From Phymatolithon calcareum (taxonomy: Eukaryota; Rhodophyta; Florideophyceae; Hapalidiales), in assembly GCA_977006965.1 (NCBI GenBank), contig OZ345377.1:1550001-1614000 (forward strand): 64,000 nucleotides of DNA, given 5' to 3'. Every line of letters starts with the position of its first letter. The stretch's first letter is position 1. This document shows, in pieces, positions 28,017 to 40,051 of this stretch. The position numbers and the translations under genes were made by a program. The notes under the pieces are model-generated. The model was not told the DNA's origin, did not search any database, and saw only the letters and a program-made list of their open reading frames with translations.

Positions 28017-28593
28017 AGAAGAAGAAGAAGAAGAAGAAGTGGAGATTTTTATTATAGTGTTACCAACGCATCTGCAGACGCTTGGGGCAACACTTCTGAT
28101 GAGCCACGAGGACTCAACTCAGAGCCCAGAGGCTCCATTTCGCATAAAAACGGCTATAGTCAGCAAAATTAGAAAACCTACCTCTGATCTCAACGGAGAG
28201 ATCTCGAGGGGGAAAATCATTTCACTTCAACGGCCACGCAGAGCATCGTATCGTGTGAACGTGCGGAAAGGAAAATATTATGACGTCCGAGGTCGTTTTC
28301 CGTGCCGAAGCAAGTTTATCGACGTCCCGGGTCCGCGTGCCGCGCCGATCTTCAGGACTTACTCTCGCTCGGCCTGCCCGCCGATTCGCGCGGGGGGGTT
28401 ACTGACGTCCCCAGTCTTGCGTGCGCCGGAGCGCGATGGGCGAGTTTACCGACGTCCCGGGTCCGCGTGCCGTGCCGATCTTCAGGACTTACTCTCGCTC
28501 GGCCTGCCCGCCGATCCGCGCGGGGGGGTTACTGACGTCCCCAGTCTTGCGTGCGCCAGAGCGCGATGGGCGAGTTTACCGACGTCCCGGGTC
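28017..28593 (-). mobile_element. SINE-like retroposon S1, copy 2, with 130-bp internal tandem repeats
   Basis: Flanked by ttcggtgccctcga (28,003-28,016 and 28,594-28,607). A (GAA)n run starts the plus-strand copy (28,015-28,039). The body ggagatttttattatagtgttaccaa...gacgcttggggcaaca matches the other copies. From 28,321 the unit beginning gacgtcccgggtc recurs at 28,451 and again, truncated, at 28,581: a period of exactly 130 bp with only a few differences. The long plus-strand frames here are products of the tandem repeat. Confidence 0.8.
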
Positions 28594-28739
28594 TTCGGTG
28601 CCCTCGAGAAGAAAGAGCATTTACTCAAAATTTCAGTGTTGTGGGGAAGGGACTTCAATATACTTCAATATGCAATAGCAATTGCAGATTGCGGAATCCG
28701 TCGGTATTGCAGAAGGTATTAGTAAGCTCAAAGAATTGC

Positions 28740-30600
28740 AATTCGTATCTTATAACACACCCGTGAACGTTGTGTACTCCCACCTCTTATTCAGAAGTAG
28801 AGCAAGGAAATTCTTCGGCCGAACTATTCTTAATCATCATGATGAGACCACCATGGGCTGGAGACGTTGTATTGCAACACCCAACTATGAGCGGCGAACT
28901 GCTTGGACGCCTATAGCAGGTATGCGGTAGACTACAATGTATGCCGACAGTATGGCGCCGAGCAACGCTAATCCCTATTCACAAAAAAGGACCGGCGCAC
29001 GTTCCAGGAAACTGCAGACCAATCTCGCTATTAAGCCAAGTCAGGAAAATCATAGATGTGGCGATGGACTCTGCTATAATTCAATGGTACAAATTCCACC
29101 GCTTCCAATTGGGATTCCAGAAGAACAAGGGGACTGAACTTGCGATCCTGAGGTCAACTAGCACAATGAGGAGCTGTCCTGGACCTATCGTCTGCTTACG
29201 ACCGAGTCCCGCGCAACATCGTTATGCGCCGAGTCCACAAATGTCTATCCCCGGATATCGCTGAGATGATCAAATACCTTCTGAAACCGTCACGGGTCTG
29301 TACTGCGGGCGACGAAGAGAAGACATGGCTTCTGATCAACCGCGGAGTTCCCCAGGGCTCCCCACTAAGTCCATGCCTCTATAACATGTTCATGGACACA
29401 TTTGCCGAGATGATCCGGAAGGCACACCGGCATATGTCAAAGTACCCCCCGATCCTGTTTGCCGACGACGTCCAACTACAAGCGATAAACTCCGACGGAA
29501 TGCAATGGCTCCTCGATACAGCGACACGATGGGCCAGGGAGAACGGTATGACAGGGAACACGAAGAAGGGAAAAAGCGAAGTCCTCATCTACCCAGGTTT
29601 CTTCAAGCGAAAATTCCAGCTAGCAGGGGCCGAACTCAATGAAACAAGTCGGCTGGAATACCTAGGTACGACCGTTGACAACACGGGTGTCACGAAACAC
29701 GCCACATTGAAACGAATCTCAAAAGTGAAGGGAATTATCCTGGGTCTTTGAGATATTGGAATGAATGCCAATGGACTACACACAATGAAGAACAAAACGA
29801 TCTACAAGGCCCTCGTGCAATGTCGGTGGAAGTACGCCTTGCACCTCACCCCGTGGATGAGATCTATCCAAGTTCAAATCAACCAGGCTGAACGTTTGTT
29901 CTACTCCGTCATACTAGAACGCTTCGCACTCCGTCTCCAAAACCGAATTAGGTCGCTCTGAAAAATCGCACCCCCGGGAATCAGGAGGACACAGCTGGGC
30001 GAACATTTTGCTGCGCGACTACTGAAGGAGAAACTTGAAATCGAGAAAAAGCCAAACTATGAAGGAAAAGCCGAAGACCTTCGCTACGCAGAAAGGAATA
30101 TTTCCTACATGAAACATCACGGTCTGTTCAGCGAGCAGATCGACTGGACGGAGCAAGGGAAGGTGACGCCCAAGGGAGAGAAACTGCGTCTTAGCGAAGC
30201 CTGGGGCCGAACAGAGGAAGGACTGAAGCGAAAAATCCTGGTGGACAGGAAAAAGCTCACCACCCCGATCGTGTTAATCAAATCGCGAAAGCACAGAATG
30301 CGGTCAGTGAAATGGTGCTTCGGACGCTTCCCCCCCACGGAACCCCTCTTCCTATGTGGAACACTTCGGCGAGGTTGCTGAGAAGAACCTTGAGATCCTG
30401 CAGCATAACCTCACACGACCGCAACTCATCGGAGAGACCGAGGGCGAAACAATGCAGGCGATGGACAGACTATTAGAATTAGAGAAAATAATGACAGAAG
30501 AAATGATAGTGTGATGCGATATTTTTAGACAATGCGAAAGTAGCACATGGGAAGCTGCTCTGGTGTCGGCGTCTCTGGCGTTGAGGGCTTCTAAAATAAA
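28740..30600 (+). mobile_element. LINE with broken reverse transcriptase
   Basis: Translated segments in shifted frames give the usual RT order: CRPISLLS (about 29,020), QLGFQKNKGTELAIL (29,110), an LxSAYDRVPRN region (29,200), NRGVPQGSPLSP (29,338-29,375), the catalytic FADD (29,458-29,469), GKSEVL (29,570) and YLGTTVDNTG (29,660), then after further stops KRKILVDRKKL and CFGRFPP (30,229-30,330). No endonuclease domain was recognised upstream. The 3' end (gagggcttctaaaataaaaactt, 30,585-30,607) is shared with truncated copies at 1977 and 13,975. Frameshifts and stops make it inactive. Confidence 0.85.
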
Positions 30601-31015
30601 AACTTACAATTCCCCTCCCCCCTGTACTGCAACGGGTATTGCTGGAAGCATTTAATTGCAGAGCTTATCGCTCGAAGCTCTTGTATTGCAATACGTGTTG
30701 CACTCGAGCGATTAATACAGAACGTATTGGGGTATTGCATTATGGACAGCAATACTCAGAAGTAGTATTTGGAACACCCCCGTTCGTAGAGTGCTGGTCT
30801 ATTAAGGGAGATAAAAATAGGCCTTCGATAGGTTTTTGAAGATGTGTGTAAGTTTAGAACGCGATTTGCTCTCCAGATTACTCAGAAAGCTAGATGAGGG
30901 AACTGTTGAATCTAGAGCAGCTGTAGGAGCCACGGCAGGAATTTCGGACAGCGCATAGAGGTGATATCACTTTGGGTAGCAAGATAATGCTCTATTGAAA
31001 AATATTTCCTTCCTT
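30601..31015. other. attgca-rich stretch, no gene
   Basis: From 30,625 to 30,770 the motif ttgca/attgcaat recurs many times (gtattgctgg, taattgcagag, gtattgcaatac, gtgttgcac, gtattgcatt). No gene follows to 31,015. Confidence 0.5.
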
Positions 31016-31033
31016 GGTAGAGATTAAGAAATA

Positions 31034-31180
31034 AGAAATGGAGATTTCTATTTAATAGTGACCAGCGTATCAGCGGACGCTTGGGGAAAAGTTGCAAAGT
31101 TCCATTCTTGTGTCTAGAGTGCTAAGAGGCTAAAAGTTGAGACCCAGTATGGTAGTACCAAAACTTACCTCTGGTCCTCT
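31034..31180 (-). mobile_element. SINE-like retroposon S1, copy 3 (5'-truncated)
   Basis: The target duplication ggtagagattaagaaata / ggtagtgattaagaaata (31,016-31,033 and 31,181-31,198) differs at one position. Only the tail-proximal 147 bp remain (ggagatttctatttaatagtgaccagcg...ttacctctggtc). Confidence 0.7.
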
Positions 31181-31242
31181 GGTAGTGATTAAGAAATAGC
31201 GAAAGTAGAGTCATTCAGGGATCAAGTTCTACATTGAAAGAT

Positions 31243-31906
31243 TGTCAAGCAATTGGGTCGGGTCTAGCCCGAGACCTTGATATTATCCGTGGACTACAAG
31301 CACAGTCATCCCTTGTTCGTCGCATGCAACATTTCTTGCGCTTATTGCAGTAGCATTCGTTGGACTGATTTCGTGATAGTTCTCTTTCGTGTTCATTAGG
31401 AACACAAGTGTTTACCCAGGTTGGGCGACGAAGTCAGCGTAACAGAGAAGATATAAAATCCCCCTGGGAGTTCCTCACTGTGAGGGAACCCAAGCATCAA
31501 AAAGAAAACTGAAACCAATCAAGAATTCTAGCACGAGCTTGTGCGGCTAATACCGAACGCCGGAGACGGTCTGTTCCACTCGCCGCGGACGCAGCCATCG
31601 ATTCATAGACCTGTTGGGCACTACAGTCGTGGAACCGATTATCCTCCAAAGATCTTGCCTTTTGGCTGTGAATCTAGGACGAAAATCGCTGATATTATCT
31701 ACGTCATCTCCTCGATCGGCAAGGCCGGCTTCGCCTGTTATCAGACTGATATTAGTCTACGTCATCTCGCTCATTGGAGAAAGTTTGGCTAAGTCGATAT
31801 CGGGGAACTTTCATTTACGAACAAGGCTGAACCAGTATACCTGCTAGTATATCCAACCCAGACTAGTTCGATCGCATCACGGATAATACATGAGTGCAAA
31901 GTGACA
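31243..31906. mobile_element. solo LTR, 664 bp
   Basis: Starts TGTC, ends GACA, flanked by the 5-bp duplication aagat (31,238-31,242 and 31,907-31,911). A TATA-like gatataaaat lies at about 31,449-31,458, a plausible U3/R promoter in plus orientation. No similarity to the solo LTR at 16,919 was obvious beyond the ends. Confidence 0.75.
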
Positions 31907-31911
31907 AAGAT

Positions 31912-32760
31912 TCCTGCTAGGGCATCTCATGGTGCGCCAGACATGCAGCAGAAGCGTACCTTCAGACTTTGAAACAGACACCGGGCCGCACAGGACATGT
32001 CGAGTTAAAAAAGAACTAGCTTAAGGTCGTCATTGACGGTATGGAAATGTCAAACAAGCCGTCATTGGAGTCGGCATCCCAGTCACTTCTTCTTCTTTAA
32101 TGCACGTTTCGGAGTTGTCCTATAGCAACTCCACATCCTTACGGGTAAAATAGACTTTAACAGATACGAGTGGTATTTAATGTCACAACAGCTCTAAGCC
32201 GCACAAAGTGCAGAGCTTCATCCCACTCACTAGAGTCGTTTGAAAAGCGTTTTTCTTAGTTTTGCTACTTTTTGCTATTTTTTCTCTGTCCTCTTTCCAA
32301 AACATCGATTGTCATTACAACTATCCAGGGCACCGACAGAGGCAAGGGAGAGATGCTTGAGCGGTAGAATTATTCGAGCCTGCAACGGTGAAGACACAGT
32401 GCAACGAGCTACTTCTGGGACACATGAACGAAAAATCTTTTCGGCCTGTGCTATAGTGGTAAAACTGCCTCGCTCACCTGTGCGCACATTGAGGTTTCCT
32501 GTTCGAGTCCGTTCACATGTAAGAAATGAATTACGTTCCGCGCAGGGCCACGGATTTCGCCGTGGAGTGGTGCACCGCAGTATTAGCGGGAAACAGTTAC
32601 GCGAGTACCTAGAAGGAATCCAGTAAAGTAGCATCTTAGACGCCCCCTTGATGTTGAGTAACGTACATTGAGTGTAGCTCAGATATCTTGCAGTAAAAGA
32701 AAACCTCTCCCATTGGCGGAAAGCATACAATACAATTGTTGCCTCACCCCTGATATTGCT
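31912..32760. other. no gene; tRNA-like promoter boxes
   Basis: A plus-strand 128-codon frame (32,240-32,626) has no recognisable feature. Within it, tatagtggtaaaactgcc (about 32,450) and tgttcgagtcc (about 32,501) resemble Pol III A and B boxes with tRNA-like spacing, but the arms do not fold into a cloverleaf. Confidence 0.35.
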
Positions 32761-32767
32761 TTAAAGA

Positions 32768-32919
32768 CCAATAGGGACTGTCGAAACAAACATGTCAATA
32801 GTCATATTTGACTATTGACATGTTTATTTCGAGAGGAACGGTTTGGTCTACAGTCCCCATTGGGGAACTGTTGACCAAACAGTTCCCTACTCACGTCAAG
32901 ATATTATCCTGACGTGAGT
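32768..32919. repeat. cluster of three hairpins, one nested
   Basis: (1) aaacatgtcaatagtca (32,788-32,804) with its exact inverse at 32,809-32,825. (2) About 23-bp arms at 32,836-32,858 and 32,862-32,885 around cccca-ttggggaa. (3) actcacgtca at 32,889 with tgacgtgagt ending at 32,919. In addition ccaatagggactgt (32,768-32,781) pairs with acagtccccattgg inside hairpin 2, enclosing hairpin 1. Confidence 0.8.
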
Positions 32920-33004
32920 GCAGCCATGTCCAACATGTCTCCCGTATCCATTTATATTCTTCTGACTATAGCATTTTTTAAATTTAACAAAGCGCATCGA
33001 GAAG

Positions 33005-34825
33005 CCCCTTAGTTGACATCTTGGAAGGTTGCAAACAATATGATTGTACGGATTGCAGTTTCAGTCATATATGCAATTGCACATCGTTTGAACCCAAGCA
33101 AGGAAAATCATAGAGACGGCCATCGATATCAAGCTGCGCAAGGTATACGAAAACCTCTAGTACCAGCTTGGCTTCCAGAAGGGAAAAAGTACAGAGTTGG
33201 CCATTCTAAGGGCCACGGATCTGCTGAAAGGAGGCCAGCGATGCGTAGCAGTCCTGGACCTGAAAGCGGCCTACGACACAGTTCCGAGAAAACACTTAGT
33301 GAACCGAATGAGACAAGTACTGCCTCCCGAGGTCTGTGCCGTGGCCGATGCATTTCTGGCACCATCATCGGTTTCAACAATTGGAGATACCGACAATAAG
33401 TGGTTTATAGTCGACAGAGGTGTACCACAGCGGTCCCCCCTCAGTCCGAGTCTGTACAAGATTATTATGGATGAGCTCGCCGAGCCTATGAGCGAGGTTC
33501 CGAGCGCATGGGCAGAAGTCCCCGCTGTCTTATTCGCAGACGACGTTCTTCTGTCAGCGAAATCACTCGCTGTCTTGCACAGCATGCTGGACATAGCTAC
33601 TCGTTGGGCCGAAGAGCGCGGTATGACATGGAATACGGAACAAGGAAAAAGCGAGATCCTAGAATCAGAGGAAACAGCAAGCGAGACATTCAGACTTGCG
33701 AACATGGTCCTGACGCACGTCCGGGAGGTCACGTATCTCGGAGTCTCGCTTGGACCCGAAGGAATATCAGACAAGAAAATGATGCAACGGCTGAGGAAGG
33801 CAAGGTCCGCCGTATACGAGTTGCGTACACTTGGAATATTCAAGAAAGGGCTAACCATCGAAAAGTGCATCAAGGTGTACATGGCACTAATCCAGCCACG
33901 TTCGGAATACGCAATGCATCTAACTCCATAGACAGAAGACATTGCGAAGGCCGCCAAGGAAATTTAACAAACGTTCTTCACCCAATTGCTTGGCCCTATC
34001 TCTAGAGGTAGGTCAGATAGACTCCGAGTTCTGTGCCGAATCCAAGCACCCAGCCAAAGACGAGATATCCTTGCCTTCAAGATGCTGAGGAGAACAAAGG
34101 AAAAAGAAAAGAGGTACCTACAAAAACCGCTTGAGAGCAGAAAGAGCCAAGAGCTCCAGTCTACCAGGAACGACATTGTCGCTATGGAAAACAGGGAACC
34201 GTTTGTGGAAGCAACCAAGCACATTCAAGCAAAACAGTCTGCCGAAATGCTCAGATCAAAATTCCTTACAATGGAAGGAGATCGTCTCGAATTGAAGAAG
34301 AAGAGGAGAATCCCGTATGACAAGACGAGAGAACTACCAGCAATCCTCAAACTCCCGAAGGTGAAGCACAGGCAATTAGCGCTTCAGTACATCTGCGGAA
34401 GATTTCCGCAGGTGTCGGCAACAAGAATGGTGAAAAAATTTGGAAACCGAGCTCGAAAATGGAAACGCTGGAAAACAATCTGTCAGGATATGAACTGAAA
34501 GGAGACAAAAGACTGGACACCGAGAAAGCACTTAACGAGCTCTTGATATTCAGCAAGACCATCATCGAGTGCATGGACTGCTCTGAATCAAGAACGAGAA
34601 GTTACGTAGATGTCCCTTAGGACACGAAGCCTATTAGCGGGAACACCAGCTGCGAACCCACAAGAACACCACATAGTAGGAAGGACGATCTTGGTTCCAA
34701 ACCTTCCCCACCGCCTATGGCAGACGGTAGGTTTCAACGGTCTACACACTGGAAGGGAGCAACTGAGGAAGCCTTGCCCGTTTATTGTGAGGCTTTTAAA
34801 TAAAGTTCAATTGAAAAAAACATCA
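33005..34825 (+). mobile_element. LINE with broken reverse transcriptase, second plus-strand copy
   Basis: The frame at 33,197-33,931 covers most of the RT: VLDLKAAYDTVPRKHLV, VDRGVPQRSPLSPS (Arg replaces the usual Gly), the catalytic FADD (about 33,531-33,542), GKSEIL, VTYLGVSLG and QPRSEYAMHLTP, then a stop. Downstream 33,986-34,498 encodes a basic C-terminal part with KHRQLALQYICGRFPQVS. The end shows ggcttttaaataaagttcaattgaaaaaaa (34,793-34,821). Upstream of 33,200 the conserved QLGFQKGKSTELAIL phrase is in another frame, so the element is shifted there. Confidence 0.85.
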
Positions 34826-36064
34826 ATTCAACCTGCAATATGGATTGCAATAAACGACATTTCTTTTAATACAGACTGAAATACTTGAACTTCCGCAACC
34901 AATCGAGGAATCATATGCTCAAACACAAGCAAAGAGGCAATCGTAGACGTCTACCTAGTCAGTACACAGAACGTGCACTTTGTAGAGCTCATTGGCTTTC
35001 ATGCAGACTTCAGCCCTTTCAGATCTGGCTCCATTTTTCGTTTCACTCAGTAATTGGCCGTCGCAAAAACTCGAGTTCAGCATGAGGAACGTCAAAGATT
35101 CGAACAGCTACGGCGCCATCAATCTCCGATTCTCAGACATTCCTTGATTTCATGGGATCAATCAGAGTTTCGTAACAGTGCTGCATAACAAAAGTGCCAT
35201 CGGCACAACGAAGCTATGATTTGAAAAGCAACATATGCGTTGACAATGCATATTTGTTTACCGCGTTTCGTGAGTCTTGGAGAGCCGTGAAGCTAAGAAT
35301 CCACTCAAATCGGATTGAAATCCCTTACAATAAGTCTTGCAATGCAATGCAACTGCTTCCTGCAATCCTTGATTGTGGTTGTATATTGCAATAATTGCAA
35401 TACCAAAGGTTTGGGTGGCAGCCTGAAACATTCATCTTGTCCCCGGTTCTGTACTGTCAAGCAACCTATGCGACGTTAGGGCGAGCGTCAATAAAATTTT
35501 GACCTGTTTGTCAGCTGAATTGAACTCTGGACGCCAAGTTGCTTGACCGATGCTAGACGAATTTATCGTGTCTACGTCCTGGCCCCTAGGGGCGTTCTCA
35601 TGTGTATAGCTTTTGCACTGTAGCATTGTGTTCCGAAGCATTCTGCTCTCTTGTAATGAGAAAGCAATGCTGGTACATCGTATTTTTAAAGTTGGTGAGG
35701 CCTCAATGGTCGGCGCATTGCGCGTTTACTGCAGCAGGAGGGACTAGAAAAGTCTAGCGATCATGTGGGGCAGTCCGCTCGGAAACGGGCTTATGTCACA
35801 AATTTTCGAATCTAGTTTTTATATCTTTGGAAAGCTGAGCACAGCAAGGTTCAGAATATGCAGAAAATATTGCAGCAATTCCAACTAGAAGGACGTAAAA
35901 GAGAGACGTTAGATGAGTTGAGCAGGCTTGACTTCGTGTTTCGCAATTAGAAGTGGAATGGCACAAGCCCAATATGTTCCGAATTTGTCCTTTCACCATC
36001 AAGTTTGCAAAAGCAATTGTCATTGGATATATTCTAATTTTAGGAAAAGAATTGAATTTTCTAC
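34826..36064. other. no gene seen
   Basis: Short inconsistent frames only. The stretch 35,325-35,405 is again rich in ttgcaat (tcttgcaatgcaatgcaac, atattgcaataattgcaatacc). Confidence 0.45.
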
Positions 36065-36600
36065 CCCGACTTTTTTTCGTTTTATAGCTGTCCAGCACTT
36101 CACGAAATGTCCCCAAGAATTGCCAGCAATCCTCAAGTTCCCCAAAGTGAAGCACAGGCAACTCGCGCTGCAGTATGCCTGTGGCGGATTTCCACAGGTG
36201 TCAACAACAAGTATGCCTGAAGAATTCCGCACCAGAGCCAGAGAGCATATGGAGACCCTTGAACGCACTCCAGCAGGGTACGACCTTGAATGAGAAAAAG
36301 GACTGGAAGCAGAAAAGGCACTATATGAGCTCTCACTATTTAGCAAGACACTCATAGAACGCATGGAGAACGAAGAAGGCCTTTATTGAATCGCAGAAGG
36401 CAAGGCAAAAAGCGATCGAGTCCAAGCACCAACAACCCCGTGGAGGACTGAGATAGGATTACCTTGAATCATGAGTTTTCCCGTCCGCCATTCTGGTGGG
36501 CGTTTCGTGAGCTGCACAAAGGTAGGTAGCATCAGAGTAAGCCTTGCCCATATCTTCGGAAGTCTGTGGGGCTTTTAAATAAACTTGAATTATAAAAAAA
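36065..36600 (+). mobile_element. LINE 3' fragment with poly(A)
   Basis: 5'-truncated element encoding ELPAILKFPKVKHRQLALQY, CGGFPQVS, EKALYELSLFSKTL and MENEEGLY with one internal stop, then the full 3' untranslated tail: ccgccattctggtgggcg, gctgcacaaaggtaggtagc, tcttcggaagtctgtggggc, ttttaaataaacttgaat and an A run ending at 36,600. This is the best reference for the tail fragments at 6560, 12,225 and 26,795. Confidence 0.8.
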
Positions 36601-39478
36601 CTTACTAAATATAGCATGAGCTCGTTTCCGAGCAAGCTCCCCCATGTGTCGCCAAGTGAAATCTAAGCATTTAGCCTGTCTGCCTCAGCTGAAAATATTC
36701 TGTTGAATGAACGTCAAATTCCTTGTCAGTTCTTGAAACAGGGTTCTTCTCGTCTTTCTGAAGAAACTGCATTTCTTCTTTCAGCCTTCTTGATTTTTAT
36801 TCACAGCGGCAATTCTCCCATCCTCTTATCTGCAGCGAAATTGTATGGTTATGCTTGTAATTTCCACATCTGACGTGGGAGAAAGATACAACTAACACTT
36901 TGCTGCAGCAAAAGTAAAAAGGGGCCCGTGCTTTGAGATTTGTACAGAGCGATAGCACAACAGTAATTATTGTTGTTCTCTCCTTACTGAGCTTCCTGCT
37001 ATTGTGCATATTCGTGCTTTTCCTTTTGGCTAATGTAATCTTACACTATGCCTTGGCGACCTCTTCCAATAAGTACGTTGTGAAATCAGAACGTGTTATT
37101 GGCTTGCAAACCAATCTAGATTCTAGCACAAAGATATAATTTGCGAGTTGAACATCAGAAAAAGTTTATAGATAGGCTTGGCAAATTCCCCTTTGGAAAG
37201 CATTGACGTTCAAAAAGTGCACATCAGTGCAGCAGCCTTCAACAGAATCATGACGTAACGTCACTGTACGTCGAATCCTGATTTCCACAACCCGCCTCGA
37301 ATCCTCATCCGGACAACGCGTCACGTGGCACCTTGACAATCACCGGTCCATTTGCGGATACCAACGGCAACTTAGCCTCACGCCGTGTATTGGTGTTACC
37401 GGAAATGAAGAAGTCCAAACCGTACGCGAATTGCTTCAACGGGCGACTGCATTTGAGCATTCCTGGGCGAACAAGATGATAACCTTTTGTCTCGAGATTT
37501 GAATTCCCCTCCGATATTGCCAGTTCGGGACAGTCAGCCCTGCATAACTCTCTTTGAATGATGCCCCAAAAATTCCTACAGTTGAGTCACGATTTCGTAA
37601 GCATGTTGATGCTCATCTGCATTGCAGTTCATCATTTCGATTCTCATCCGTTCTAAAGCAAGACGTATAGACCATATTTTAAGACTGTTTGTTTAAAAAC
37701 GGCGCTGCTCTTGCTATTGTTCTGTGCATTAGAACAAATTTACGGCATTCGAAAATTGAAGGGATGAGATACCTCGTGTTCCCCTGATCCTACTCCAGAA
37801 TTCTACCTTCGATAAGCCAGTGTAAGATGCTTCAGAAGTAAGTTCATGTCGTTTACATTTGTGTTCGATCAGAAATCCATCTTTTAGTCGTCCGCCTTAG
37901 ACTCACGCTCTATCAGGTGTTGTTAGCAAGTATCGAAGTTCGCCTGAACAAGCTGTTGATGTGATCGAAAAGGTCGGCAATAGCCTATTCTATAGAAATC
38001 CATTCTGTCAACGACTTGATCTTCTCGACGTCTGAACAGAGCATAATTTTAAGGAAATGCGTTTTGATCTTTACAGATTGCGGCGTTCAATCCTCTCCGC
38101 CAACAAAAGCACTTTACAAACGAACGACAAGCTATGCTAAACGCTTCGAATGAATGTTCCTAATTTGGAGCTTCCATTTCAAGTGGTGAATTTGCACATA
38201 ATCTTTTCCAATGTCGTACAAACACACTGAACGACAGGACGACATAGAAGGTGAAAATGAGAAATATTTATCATCAGCCCAATGCATTCTAAAATAGGCT
38301 GTGTCCAGAGCACTTGACCATAGCTTATTTTCCACGCTGTAACGAGGAGGCTTCGTCCAGAGCTGGATCGATTTCGTGCCAATTGTCCGCTCCAACTTGA
38401 AGCGCCAACGACATCGAATCAGGTGGGCGGAATTGTGAGGTTAGATACCACAGCTAATTCTTCTCCCCCCACAGGACGGGAGCGGGTGATCACGAACAAG
38501 CGCCATTTCATCGACCAGATGCTATGATGCGAGAACTAAAGTGAGGACGTCGTCAAAGTATCGCAGCAATGTCCCATGACGTACACTACTTCACCTTTTC
38601 GCCATGCAACCCGCACCTTCATACGCGTGCCTCTGTGGTACGAATATGTGCCGCGCTCCGCAACTGGAAGCGCACATCAAAAAGAGCAAGTCTTGTCGTT
38701 CATAGATCGTCTAATTTTCCAACGGATCAAACTAGTACATACGACGCAGGCCGCACGTCAACATCATGTCTGCCTTCTCCCTTGTGCCCTACCCTATCTC
38801 TTCCCGCTCCTTGGCGTCATGATTCCGCTCCATTCCGGCGTGCACTAACCGTCCGATAATGCCGCCTCCCCCCTTCGACGTTTCGCCATCAATTTGTGCT
38901 GTCAACATGGCAACATCTTCGCATACGCCGCCACCAGTAACTGCAAACATATCGTATTAATTGCACGTTATCGTCATATTCGAAGGTTAAATGTCCATCG
39001 AGAACACAACTCGCGATCCGCTATCTCTATCGCTTGCACATCCATCAGCGAGAACGCGAGAATAAGACTGCAGATTACGTTCGAATACCGACACGTTGTG
39101 TGGTACAGCGTTCATAAATAACAGTCTGTTGGTATCAATATCTGTCCGCTCCAATTTTTGTGCAATGGTTCTTCTGCAAACATTGTTTTCATCTCATATG
39201 ATCATGATGAATGCTATGTTGCAATCTGTTTCGAGCTGATTACCCGAATACTTACAAATGTTTTCCACCCGATCGATCAAGTGTCGCATCTACACTCAGC
39301 CCCGTCTGCCGCCCCTGTCAAATCGCAATAAGTAGCCCACTTGTTCCAGACTGCAGCACATTCCAAATCCATCCGTCGTTACAGTGCCAATTGTGTTTTC
39401 GTCCCATCCACAACATCGCTGAGTCGCCCATCTCCCTTCTATTCTATTTCATCCTCGTTGCCGATCTAGACACTCATC
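36601..39478. other. no gene seen over 2.9 kb
   Basis: No frame with recognisable content and no clear repeat family. The part nearest 39,479 should hold the promoter of the zinc-finger gene. Confidence 0.4.
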
Positions 39479-40051
39479 ATGTCCCGCGAGTGGGCATACT
39501 GCTCGTCCGCTGCCAGTGGCAAGCCTGCCTTGCGCGCGGCGTCGACGAAACTTTTCAAAGTACAGGGTCCAAGCTGCCTGTCGCGCGGTACGTTCAAGAA
39601 GGCTTCCAGATACTGGGACACGGTGATGGGCCATTCACCGTACAATTCGACGACACTTTCTTCGAATTCATCGTCCAACTCGTCGCTTTCCGGTGATGAG
39701 TTGATTTTCCGTGCTGTCCCCGACCCCGCTCTCGCGCTCCAATGGCAGTCATACGCTGGTTCACAGAAATTTCCATGGCCGATTCAGGGAAGCTTCGGTG
39801 AGGATCGGGCGACCAAGGCGCGATCGTCGACGAGACAATTTCCGTGCTTGCGATGCAATGCTCGATTTGAACGTCGCGGTCATCTGCAATCGCATGTCGA
39901 TACTGTTCATGAGCGTAAGCGACCGTTTTCGTGTCCGCAGGGATGTGGCAAGGTTTTCGGTCATAGGTCTTCGCTTAGCCGACATATTCGCACAGCTCAT
40001 GAGCGAAGCAACAGTGTTGGGATATTCATGCCTCCGAATTGCTCGTATTAA
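39479..40051 (+). CDS. two-finger C2H2 zinc-finger protein, 190 residues
   Basis: Intronless frame from an ATG at 39,479. Finger 1 has C123, C126, H139, H144 (C-x2-C-x12-H-x4-H). Finger 2 has C152, C156, H169, H174 (C-x3-C-x12-H-x4-H), with the typical CGKVF and SSLSRH phrases. The linker between them is HERKRPF, a variant of the usual TGEKPF. Residues 57-72 are a Ser/Asn-rich low-complexity stretch. Such paired fingers near the C-terminus occur in sequence-specific transcription factors, so a nuclear DNA-binding role is likely; targets are unknown. No transposon signature flanks it and no second copy is in the window, so it is probably a host gene. Confidence 0.8.
   Translation: MSREWAYCSSAASGKPALRAASTKLFKVQGPSCLSRGTFKKASRYWDTVMGHSPYNSTTLSSNSSSNSSLSGDELIFRAVPDPALALQWQSYAGSQKFPWPIQGSFGEDRATKARSSTRQFPCLRCNARFERRGHLQSHVDTVHERKRPFSCPQGCGKVFGHRSSLSRHIRTAHERSNSVGIFMPPNCSY

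Noticed and set aside
28039-28722. A 227-codon plus-strand frame
   Set aside because: It is created by the 130-bp tandem repeats of a retroposon and is not preserved in the other two copies of that element.
16919-31906. The two solo LTRs as ends of one large retroelement
   Set aside because: They do not resemble each other beyond TGTC/GACA, and each has its own 5-bp target duplication.
32445-32525. tRNA gene
   Set aside because: A- and B-box-like words are present, but acceptor, T and anticodon stems mispair; treated as a relic at most.
39466-39678. Minus-strand frame opposite the C2H2 gene
   Set aside because: Lies wholly antisense to the N-terminal half of a gene with two clear zinc fingers and has no domain of its own.
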